Of a stretch of 32,249 nucleotides of DNA, positions 24,029-30,861 are shown piece by piece. Positions within the stretch are counted from its first letter, which is position 1, and the number at the start of each line of letters is the position of its first letter. The position numbers and the translations under genes are program-made. Source of the DNA: Streptomyces sp. PTY087I2 (lineage in GTDB: Bacteria; Actinomycetota; Actinomycetes; Streptomycetales; Streptomycetaceae); the NCBI RefSeq assembly GCF_001687325.1, contig NZ_LZRD01000050.1:1-32249 (forward strand). The letters are read 5' to 3'. The notes under the pieces were generated by a model. The model had not been told where the DNA came from, did not search any database, and saw only the letters and a program-made list of their open reading frames with translations.

Positions 24029-24117
24029 TGTCCGTTAGGCGCGGTTCGCCTCAGGGAGGTACGGATCACCTGACCGAGCACGCTAGCCAACCGGCCCCGC
24101 CGCTGGGAAGGACGATG

Positions 24118-24145
24118 AGCGATATGCCCGATACATTTTCGTGAC
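24118..24145 (-). promoter_or_regulatory. NlpC/P60 upstream element (second gene)
   Basis: On the minus strand GGGCATATCGCT (24129-24118) matches the box before the first NlpC/P60 gene at 10 of 12 positions, preceded by GTCAC (24145-24141). GTCAC-N6-GTATC here is also close to the direct-repeat GTNAC-N6-GTNAC pattern I recall for MtrA. It lies about 90 nt before the riboswitch. Confidence 0.4.
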
Positions 24146-24310
24146 CTTTCCGGATCGGGGGCTCCGCACCCCCTCCGACCGGGCGCTCCTTCACGGAACG
24201 TGGACGTGCGCTCTCCGTGCGTACGGGTGAGGAGCGGGCGATTCCCCGGTTCCGGCAGCCCGCTTCCGCCCGCTTCCCGGCTTCGGCGGAAGGTTGTCAG
24301 TTCGGCCGCC

Positions 24311-24316
24311 TAGACT
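24311..24316 (+). promoter_or_regulatory. -10 box of pcrA
   Basis: TAGACT (TANNNT) ends 9 nt before ATG 24326, predicting a start site at about 24323 and a very short or absent leader. TTGTCA at 24294-24299 is only 11 nt away, too close for a -35 box. Confidence 0.45.
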
Positions 24317-24325
24317 CGGGAGGCG

Positions 24326-26764
24326 ATGAGCAGCCTCTTTGACGACAACTTCCTGACCGGCCTCCAGCCCGCGGAGGACGGCCCCCCGCCGCCCCCCGAG
24401 GACCACGCGCCCGAAGCGGTGCCGGAGGGACTCTTCGAGGGCGTCTACGACGCGCCCCCGCCGCCCCGGGACGGGTACTACCGGGACGGTCACCCGCGCC
24501 CGGCGATCGACTCCGCCGCGCTGCTCGACGGGCTCAACACCGAGCAGCGCGCCGCCGTCGTGCACGCCGGGTCCCCGCTGCTCATCGTCGCCGGGGCCGG
24601 CTCCGGCAAGACCCGGGTGCTCACCCACCGCATCGCCCATCTGCTGGCCGAGCGCGGCACGCACCCCGGGCAGATCCTCGCGATCACCTTCACCAACAAG
24701 GCCGCCGGCGAGATGAAGGAGCGCGTCGAGCAGCTGGTGGGCCCGCGCGCCAACGCCATGTGGGTCATGACCTTCCACAGCGCGTGCGTCCGCATCCTGC
24801 GCCGCGAGTCGAAGAAGCTCGGCTTCACCTCGTCGTTCTCGATCTACGACGCCGCCGACTCCAAGCGGCTGATGGCCCTGGTCTGCCGCGATCTGGACCT
24901 CGACCCCAAGCGCTACCCGCCGAAGTCCTTCACCGCCAAGGTCTCCAACCTCAAGAACGAGCTCATCGACGAGGAGACCTTCGCCGGGCAGGCCGCCGAC
25001 GGATTCGAGAAGACCCTCGCCCAGGCGTACACGCTCTACCAGGCCCGCCTGCGCGAGGCCAACGCCCTGGACTTCGACGACATCATCATGACGACGGTCC
25101 ACCTCCTCCAAGCCTTCCCGGACGTCGCCGAGCACTACCGCCGTCGCTTCCGCCACGTCCTCGTCGACGAGTACCAGGACACCAACCACGCCCAGTACAC
25201 GCTGGTCCGTGAGCTGGTCGGCCCGGCCGGGGAGAACGACGCCCCCGCCGAGCTGTGCGTGGTCGGCGACGCGGACCAGTCGATCTACGCCTTCCGCGGC
25301 GCGACCATCCGCAACATCCTCCAGTTCGAGGAGGACTACCCGAGCGCGACGACGATCCTGCTGGAGCAGAACTACCGCTCCACGCAGACGATCCTCTCCG
25401 CCGCCAACGCCGTCATCGAGCGCAACGAGAGCCGCCGCCCGAAGAACCTCTGGACCAACGCCGGCTCCGGCGCCCGCATCACCGGCTATGTCGCGGACAC
25501 CGAGCACGACGAGGCGCAGTTCGTCGCCGACGAGATCGACCGGCTCACCGACGCGGGCGACGCCAAGGCCGGCGACGTCGCCGTCTTCTACCGCACCAAC
25601 GCCCAGTCCCGTGTCTTCGAAGAGATCTTCATCCGGGTCGGCCTGCCCTACAAGGTCGTCGGCGGCGTGCGCTTCTACGAGCGCAAGGAGGTCCGGGACG
25701 TCCTGGCCTACCTCCGTGTCCTCGCCAACCCCGAGGACACCGTCCCGCTCCGCCGCATCCTCAACGTCCCCAAGCGCGGCATCGGCGACCGCGCCGAGGC
25801 CATGATCGACGCCCTGTCGCTGCGGGAGAAGATCTCCTTCCCGCAGGCGCTGCGCCGCGTCGACGAGGCGTACGGCATGGCGGCCCGCTCCTCCAACGCC
25901 GTCAAGCGCTTCAACACGCTGATGGAGGAGCTGCGCACGATCGTCGAGTCCGGCGCCGGACCCGCCGTCGTGCTGGAAGCCGTCCTGGAGCGCACGGGCT
26001 ATCTGGCCGAGCTCCAGGCCTCCACCGACCCGCAGGACGAGACCCGCATCGAGAACCTCCAGGAACTCGCCGCCGTCGCCCTCGAATTCGAGCAGGAGCG
26101 CGGCGAGGAGGAGGGCGCGGGCACGCTCGCGGAGTTCCTGGAGAAGGTCGCGCTCGTCGCGGACTCTGACCAGATCCCCGACGAGGACGAGGACGGCTCC
26201 GGCGTCATCACGCTGATGACCCTGCACACGGCGAAGGGCCTGGAGTTCCCCGTCGTCTTCCTCACCGGCCTGGAGGACGGCGTCTTCCCGCACATGCGGG
26301 CCCTCGGCCAGACCAAGGAGCTGGAGGAGGAGCGCCGCCTCGCGTACGTCGGCATCACCCGCGCCCGCGAACGGCTCTACCTCACCCGGGCCGCGATGCG
26401 CAGCGCCTGGGGCCAGCCCTCGTACAACCCGCCGTCGCGGTTCCTGGAGGAGATCCCGGAAGCGCACCTGGACTGGAAGCGCAAGGGCCCGATGGCCGCC
26501 CCCGCCGGGCCCACCTCCGGCATCACGTCCTCGCTGTCCTCCTCGCGCTCCCGCTCCGGCCCCTCGGGCTTCGCCACCCGGCGCTCCTCGGACAAGCCGA
26601 CGGTCGCCCTGTCCGTCGGGGACCGGGTCACGCACGACCAGTTCGGCCTGGGCACGGTGACGGCCGTCGAGGGCCACGGCGACCAGGCCAAGGCGACGGT
26701 CGACTTCGGCGACGAGCGCCCGAAGAAGCTGCTGTTGCGGTACGCGCCGGTCGAGAAGCTGTAG
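24326..26764 (+). CDS. pcrA: ATP-dependent DNA helicase PcrA/UvrD
   Basis: Superfamily 1A 3'-5' helicase of 812 residues, acting in repair, plasmid replication and removal of RNA polymerase or RecA from DNA. Q-motif LNTEQRAAV (about 70-78), Walker A AGAGSGKT (Lys95), motif Ia FTNKAAGEM, motif II VDEYQDTN (Asp281, Glu282), motif III GDADQSIYAFRGA, motif IV NYRST, motif V TLHTAKGLEFP and motif VI VGITRARERLYL are all present. The N-terminal 65 residues are an acidic, Pro-rich extension not found in the Bacillus protein. The C-terminus ends with the Tudor-like module known to contact RNA polymerase (VGDRVTHDQFGLGTVTAVEG to RYAPVEKL). ATG 24326 is preceded by GGGAGG only 2 nt away, so leaderless initiation is plausible. 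A long hairpin follows. Confidence 0.97.
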   Translation: MSSLFDDNFLTGLQPAEDGPPPPPEDHAPEAVPEGLFEGVYDAPPPPRDGYYRDGHPRPAIDSAALLDGLNTEQRAAVVHAGSPLLIVAGAGSGKTRVLTHRIAHLLAERGTHPGQILAITFTNKAAGEMKERVEQLVGPRANAMWVMTFHSACVRILRRESKKLGFTSSFSIYDAADSKRLMALVCRDLDLDPKRYPPKSFTAKVSNLKNELIDEETFAGQAADGFEKTLAQAYTLYQARLREANALDFDDIIMTTVHLLQAFPDVAEHYRRRFRHVLVDEYQDTNHAQYTLVRELVGPAGENDAPAELCVVGDADQSIYAFRGATIRNILQFEEDYPSATTILLEQNYRSTQTILSAANAVIERNESRRPKNLWTNAGSGARITGYVADTEHDEAQFVADEIDRLTDAGDAKAGDVAVFYRTNAQSRVFEEIFIRVGLPYKVVGGVRFYERKEVRDVLAYLRVLANPEDTVPLRRILNVPKRGIGDRAEAMIDALSLREKISFPQALRRVDEAYGMAARSSNAVKRFNTLMEELRTIVESGAGPAVVLEAVLERTGYLAELQASTDPQDETRIENLQELAAVALEFEQERGEEEGAGTLAEFLEKVALVADSDQIPDEDEDGSGVITLMTLHTAKGLEFPVVFLTGLEDGVFPHMRALGQTKELEEERRLAYVGITRARERLYLTRAAMRSAWGQPSYNPPSRFLEEIPEAHLDWKRKGPMAAPAGPTSGITSSLSSSRSRSGPSGFATRRSSDKPTVALSVGDRVTHDQFGLGTVTAVEGHGDQAKATVDFGDERPKKLLLRYAPVEKL

Positions 26765-26770
26765 GAGACA

Positions 26771-26809
26771 TGAGTGAGGGGGAGGGCCCGAAGCCCTCCC
26801 CCTCACTCA
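26771..26809. terminator. Bidirectional terminator, 17-bp perfect stem
   Basis: TGAGTGAGGGGGAGGGC (26771-26787) pairs perfectly with its complement at 26793-26809 around CCGAA. It lies 6 nt after the pcrA stop and 28 nt after the M23 stop on the other strand, so it can serve both. Confidence 0.9.
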
Positions 26810-26836
26810 CCTGCTGCTCGCTTCCGGACCGGTCCG

Positions 26837-28633
26837 TCAGGACGGGTTGAGGCCCTTGCTGCGCAGCCACACCAGCGGGTCGATCGCCGCGCCGCCGCCG
26901 GGCCGGACCTCGAAGTGCAGATGCGGGCCGGTGGAGTTGCCCGAGTTCCCGGAGTACGCGATGACGTCGCCGGCCTTCACCGGGCCCGAGCGGATCTTGG
27001 TGCTGCTGAGGTGGCAGTACCAGGTCTCGGTGCCGTCGGCGGCGGTCACGATCGCCATGACCCCGTAGGCGCTGTTCAGCTGGGTGCGTACGGTGCCGTC
27101 GGTCGCGGCCATCACCGGAGTGCCGTACGAGACGGGGAAGTCGATGCCCGAGTGCACGGACATCCAGTTGACGCCCGCCTGGCCGTAGTAGGCGGAGAGC
27201 CCGTGCTGCTTGACCGGCAGGACGAACTTGGGGCGCAGCGCCTCCCGGCGTGCGGCCTCCTCCTCGCGCTTCTTCTTCTCCGCCGCCTGCCGCTCCCGCA
27301 GGTCGATGCGCTCCTGGGTGCGGCTCGCGCGCTCGCGGAAGTCGTCGCTGCCCTCGGAGAGCTGCGCCAGCTGGCTGTCCAGCCGGTTGTTCGCGGCGAC
27401 CGGCTTCACCGTGCTGGGGTCGGCGACCGCCAGGGAGGTGGTCGTCTCCTCCGGCTTCTCCTCGCCGCCGGGCATCCCGCTGACCGAGGCGGCCGCGATG
27501 CCCGCGACGCTCATCACGCAGGCGGAGGGCACCGCGACGGTCAGCAGGGCGGAGCGCTTGGCGGGGTTGCGGCGGCGGGCCCGGTTGCGCGGGGCGGGAG
27601 GGCGGGCCGCGGTGCGGTTCACGGAGTGCGGGGCGGGGAAGCCGTCCTCGGCGTCCGGCTCCGGCTCCGGGGCCGGGGCCGGCTGCGGTGCGGCGTCCGG
27701 TGCGATGTCGTGGGCGAGGGCGGCGAACTCGGCGGTGGAGGACGCGTCGGCCACCGGCTCGTCGACCGGGTGGTCCGCCTCGGCCGGGCCCTCGGGCGCC
27801 GTCGCGTCGGCCTGCTGGTGTTCGTACAGCGTGTGCGACGTCTGTTCGGGTTCGTACGCGGCGTCCCCGGGCGTGGCGCCGGAGTTCCAGGCGGTCGCGT
27901 CGTAGGCGCCGGTGTCGTACGCGACCGTGCCGTACGCGCCGGTCTCGTAGGCCCCGGCGTCGTAAACCCCGGTGTCGTAGGTGCCGGTGGTGAAGGCGGT
28001 GGTGGCGTACGCCCCGGTCTCGTAGGCGTCCGCCCCGTGGACGGCGCCGGTTCCGTACGCGGTGTCCGCCGGGTACGTACCGGTCTCGTAGGCGGCCGTC
28101 CCGTACACCCCGGTGCCGTATGCCTCGGTCTCGTACGCCTCCGCCCCGTACGCGGTGTCCGTGCCGTACGGGGCGGAGGGGAAGTCTGTGGTGGGGAACG
28201 CGCCGGTGTCGGCGGTCGCCCACTGGCCGGTCAGGTCCTGGTCGTTGATCTGCGGCCAGGCCCCGGAGGTGTCCCACTGCTGCGTGGCCTGGGCCTGCGT
28301 GGCGTGCTGGGGGTGCTCCTGGACGTGCTGCTGGACGTGGTCCTGAGCGGCGTAGCCGTCGTGGGTCAGTGTCTGCTGGGCGCCGGTGCTCCACGCGGAG
28401 GCGTCGTACTGGCCGCTGTGGTCCGCCTGCCCGGTCGCGTACGCGGTATCGAAACCGGCGCCGTAGGTGCCCTGGCCATAGGTGACGTCGCCGTATCCGG
28501 CGGCGGGGTGACCGACGTCGTAGCCGGTGTCGTGGCCGCCGGGGAGCGAGCCGAAGAGCGGGTCGGTGTCGAAGCTGCCGGTCGATCGGTCGTCGTACCC
28601 GACGTGCCCGGCGTGGGGGTGCTGGTCGTTCAC
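26837..28633 (-). CDS. Membrane-anchored M23 metallopeptidase with Tyr-rich repeat tail
   Basis: Protein of 598 residues from GTG 28633; upstream readings in this frame look non-coding and cover the promoter. Residues 1-350 have no signal peptide and are unusual: about 150-246 consist of degenerate pentads/hexads of the A-Y-E-T-G/G-Y type, with Tyr at almost every fifth position, followed by an acidic Pro/Ala stretch and a basic block (about 345-358). One membrane helix (about 362-384) puts the rest outside: a coiled-coil (about 405-460, RERASRTQERIDLRERQAAE) and a LytM domain with zinc ligands in HSGIDF (His494, Asp498) and HLH (His571, His573). It should cleave peptidoglycan cross-bridge or stem peptides. 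The Tyr tail, inside the cell, may be a scaffold or phosphorylation target. Its promoter is at 28711-28740. Confidence 0.9.
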   Translation of the reverse strand: MNDQHPHAGHVGYDDRSTGSFDTDPLFGSLPGGHDTGYDVGHPAAGYGDVTYGQGTYGAGFDTAYATGQADHSGQYDASAWSTGAQQTLTHDGYAAQDHVQQHVQEHPQHATQAQATQQWDTSGAWPQINDQDLTGQWATADTGAFPTTDFPSAPYGTDTAYGAEAYETEAYGTGVYGTAAYETGTYPADTAYGTGAVHGADAYETGAYATTAFTTGTYDTGVYDAGAYETGAYGTVAYDTGAYDATAWNSGATPGDAAYEPEQTSHTLYEHQQADATAPEGPAEADHPVDEPVADASSTAEFAALAHDIAPDAAPQPAPAPEPEPDAEDGFPAPHSVNRTAARPPAPRNRARRRNPAKRSALLTVAVPSACVMSVAGIAAASVSGMPGGEEKPEETTTSLAVADPSTVKPVAANNRLDSQLAQLSEGSDDFRERASRTQERIDLRERQAAEKKKREEEAARREALRPKFVLPVKQHGLSAYYGQAGVNWMSVHSGIDFPVSYGTPVMAATDGTVRTQLNSAYGVMAIVTAADGTETWYCHLSSTKIRSGPVKAGDVIAYSGNSGNSTGPHLHFEVRPGGGAAIDPLVWLRSKGLNPS

Positions 28634-28710
28634 CAACGTCTCTCTCGCCTCGGCAGCAGGACTGTTCTGGGGCCCGGTCAGGGGTGTCCCAGGGGGAAGC
28701 AGTGGCCGCG

Positions 28711-28740
28711 ACTGTACCCGGCGGTATGTGAGGACGACAA
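28711..28740 (-). promoter_or_regulatory. Promoter of the M23 peptidase gene
   Basis: On the minus strand TTGTCG (28740-28735) and TACAGT (28716-28711) are spaced by 18 nt, a good vegetative-type match. The transcript would begin near 28704, leaving a leader of about 70 nt with no evident riboswitch. Confidence 0.65.
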
Positions 28741-28779
28741 TCTTCGACAGGTTTTGGGTCCACAGGAAACGGGCAATCG

Positions 28780-28799
28780 GCCGTCTTTCGGCGGACGGC
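28780..28799 (-). terminator. Small hairpin after the lipase gene
   Basis: GCCGTC and GACGGC (6-bp arms, 8-nt loop) lie about 40 nt after the lipase stop and before the M23 promoter. Modest strength; a weak terminator at best. Confidence 0.35.
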
Positions 28800-28838
28800 A
28801 GACGCAGCCTTGGCCCTACGTTCGAGTGATGTTCTATT

Positions 28839-29753
28839 TCAGGCCGCGGATGTCGCCCCGGCGGCGGTGGCGTCGTCCTCTCCGGCCTCCGGCGCCTCAA
28901 GAGCCTCACGGACCGCGGCGGCCACCGTCGGGTGCACGGGCAGCGCGAGGTGTCCGATGCCGGTGACGCGTACGTTCACCGCGTCGAGATCCGGGTGGTC
29001 GACGCACGCCGTCTCGACGGGGACCATCACCTGGTCCAGCTCGCTCCAGAAGCTCACGAACCGGGTCCGGCAGCCGGGGGCGGGGCCGCGCAACTCCTCG
29101 ATCACCGAGGACCCGCCGCGCATCTGCCGCACGATGGGGTGAACGCCCGCCCCGGGGGCGACGGCGGTGCCCCCGTGCGGGGTCCCGAGCGTCACCAGGG
29201 TGCGCACGCGCCGGTCGCCGCCGAGCCGCTGTACGTAATAGCGGGCGATCAGGCCGCCGAGGCTGTGCCCGACGATGTCGACCCGGCCGTGCCCGGTGCG
29301 CGCGCAGATCTCCTCCACATGCCGGCCGAGCAGTTCGGCGGCGGTGCGGACGTCGCGGGTCAGCGGGGAGTAGTTGAGGGATTCCAGGCGGCGGCCGTGC
29401 CGGGTCAGCGCGCGGCGCAGGACGACGAACGCGGAGCGGTTGTCGATGAAGCCGTGCAGCAGGACGACGGGCGGCGTCGTGGCGGCCGTGGCCGGTAGAG
29501 CGGCCGTCGTGGCCGGTGGCTCGGTGGTCGCGGGGGACGCTGCCTCGGCGGGCGTGGCCCCGCCCCGCTCGGAGGTGAGCCCGAAGGGGTAGACGATCAG
29601 CCGTCCGGCGAGGACGAACAGCTCCAGTGCGGTGGCGCCGAGCAGCGCGGACGACAGCCGGGGCCCCGGCAGCCGGGGGAGAGCCGGGAGGCGGGTGAGG
29701 TGGGTCAGCGGGAAGGAGGGAAAGGAGGGAAAGGGGAGAGGGGGGAGCTTCAC
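28839..29753 (-). CDS. Triacylglycerol lipase/esterase, alpha/beta hydrolase
   Basis: Protein of 304 residues from GTG 29753, with AGGAGG 6 nt upstream. The N-terminus is a low-complexity Pro/Phe/Leu stretch (about 3-35, of the FPSFP kind) followed by a membrane helix LLGATALELFVLAGRLIVYP (about 39-58), so the enzyme is probably membrane-anchored with the catalytic domain outside. Hydrolase marks: VVLLHGFIDN (oxyanion HG), nucleophile elbow GHSLGG, LGTPHGG, an Asp in SELDQVMVP, and the His in GIGHLALPVHP, so the triad is complete. The pattern is that of Bacillus LipA-like and EstA-like secreted lipases. Its leader (29754-30113) contains two inverted repeats. It is divergent from icmB; substrates are unknown. 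Confidence 0.9.
   Translation of the reverse strand: MKLPPLPFPSFPSFPLTHLTRLPALPRLPGPRLSSALLGATALELFVLAGRLIVYPFGLTSERGGATPAEAASPATTEPPATTAALPATAATTPPVVLLHGFIDNRSAFVVLRRALTRHGRRLESLNYSPLTRDVRTAAELLGRHVEEICARTGHGRVDIVGHSLGGLIARYYVQRLGGDRRVRTLVTLGTPHGGTAVAPGAGVHPIVRQMRGGSSVIEELRGPAPGCRTRFVSFWSELDQVMVPVETACVDHPDLDAVNVRVTGIGHLALPVHPTVAAAVREALEAPEAGEDDATAAGATSAA
29710..29745 (+). other. Purine tract with G-quadruplex potential at the lipase 5' end
   Basis: Positions 29710-29747 are all purine on the plus strand, with five runs of three or more G and loops of 3-6 nt. The tract encodes the FPSFP-type N-terminus on the minus strand and forms part of the early coding region there. Confidence 0.5.
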
Positions 29754-29770
29754 GGCCGGCCTCCTGCACC

Positions 29771-29913
29771 GGCGTACGGAGGCGGCGGCTCCCGTCCCCG
29801 TACGCCCTTGTGGGTGGCGGGACGAGGAGCGCCGTCGGCCGGCCGGGCGGCCGTGGCCGGGTTCGAGAGGGCCGTACCACCGTGCCGTGCGGCTGGCGGC
29901 GCGGTGGTACGGC
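29771..29913 (-). other. Two long inverted repeats in the lipase leader region
   Basis: GGCGTACGG/CCGTACGCC (29771-29779 and 29798-29806) and GCCGTACCACCG/CGGTGGTACGGC (29871-29882 and 29902-29913) are perfect, each with an 18-19 nt loop and a central GTAC. They fill much of the 360-nt gap to icmB; positions 29914-30113 show no gene and only the icmB ribosome site. They could be mRNA structures or operators. Confidence 0.45.
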
Positions 29914-30113
29914 GACCTCGTAGCGGCTCCCCTAGCGCCGGGCCCCGCGCGGCCGTAACACCGCGTGATACCGGGGACGACGCCTGGCGAACATGTCCCA
30001 CGTGTGATTTCCCCCTCCCCGCCTGCCGCGAAACTGTGGCGTGCGGGATGCTGTGGATAACGTTCGTTCACATCCCCGTCCCTTCAGGCGCGGGAGACCA
30101 GGTGGAGGCAGTG

Positions 30114-30527
30114 ATGGGTGTGACCGGTCCGATCCGTGTGGTGGTGGCCAAGCCGGGCCTCGACGGCCACGACCGCGGGGCCAAAGTCATCGCGCGGGCG
30201 TTGCGGGACGCCGGTATGGAGGTGATCTACACCGGGCTCCACCAGACGCCCGAGCAGATCGTCGACACGGCGATCCAGGAGGACGCCGACGCCATCGGCC
30301 TCTCGATCCTCTCCGGGGCGCACAACACGCTGTTCGCCAAGGTGATCGAGTTGCTGAAGGCCCGCGAGGCGGAGGACATCAAGGTGTTCGGCGGCGGGAT
30401 CATCCCGGAGGACGACATCGCGCCGCTGAAGAAGCTGGGCGTCGCGGAGCTGTTCACCCCGGGCGCGACGACGAGCGAGATCGTCGCATGGGTCAACGCC
30501 AACGTCCGCCAGGCCGCCCAGGCCTGA
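30114..30527 (+). CDS. icmB: Isobutyryl-CoA mutase small subunit (B12-binding)
   Basis: Cobalamin-binding protein of 137 residues from ATG 30114 (GGAGG 5 nt upstream; GTG at 30102 and 30111 are in-frame but badly spaced). The B12 fold is intact: LDGHDRGAK with the axial ligand His19 in DxHxxG, then SILSGAHN, and FGGGII before the base-binding helix. It closely fits what I recall of IcmB from streptomycetes (about 136 residues), which pairs with IcmA to isomerise isobutyryl-CoA and n-butyryl-CoA using adenosylcobalamin, linking valine degradation to polyketide precursors. IcmA is not in this window, and IcmB is often encoded apart from it. It stands alone, divergent from the lipase and followed by a minisatellite. 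Confidence 0.92.
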   Translation: MGVTGPIRVVVAKPGLDGHDRGAKVIARALRDAGMEVIYTGLHQTPEQIVDTAIQEDADAIGLSILSGAHNTLFAKVIELLKAREAEDIKVFGGGIIPEDDIAPLKKLGVAELFTPGATTSEIVAWVNANVRQAAQA

Positions 30528-30540
30528 ACGCCGCGCATGG

Positions 30541-30824
30541 GGTGGGCTTGCCGTGCACGGGACGGGCTCGCCGCACCCTGGATGGGCACCCGCCGTGCCT
30601 GGGACGGGCCCGCCGTGCACGGGACGGGCTTGGCACGCCCCCGGACGGGCCTGCCGCGCCTCGGACGGTCCTGCCCCGCCTCGGATGGCACGCCGCGCCC
30701 CCGGACGGGCCCGCCGCATATGGGACGGGCCTGCCGCGCACGGGATTGGGTTGCCGCGCTTCGGACGGGTTCGCCGCACCCAGGACGGGTTTCGCCGCAC
30801 CCCGGACGGGCTCGCCGCGCACGG
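30541..30824 (+). repeat. 14-copy minisatellite, period about 20 bp
   Basis: Units start at 30541, 30560, 30580, 30602, 30622, 30643, 30663, 30683, 30703, 30723, 30743, 30763, 30783 and 30804, each near GGACGGGCYYGCCGCGC. A 20-bp period shifts frame every copy, so no protein is encoded. The array fills the gap between icmB and the next minus-strand gene. Confidence 0.9.
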
Positions 30825-30861
30825 GCCCGTCTTCGTCCCGGGGCATACCTCCGCCTCCGTC

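Noticed and set aside
24191..26806. 871-codon minus-strand frame opposite pcrA
   Set aside because: Composition (Gly/Val/Asp/Leu-rich, few motifs) is that of a high-G+C antisense shadow of the well-supported helicase.
30052..30060. TGTGGATAA, a perfect E. coli-type DnaA box before icmB
   Set aside because: A single isolated 9-mer with no second box, no dnaA/dnaN nearby and no AT-rich unwinding region; not evidence of an origin.
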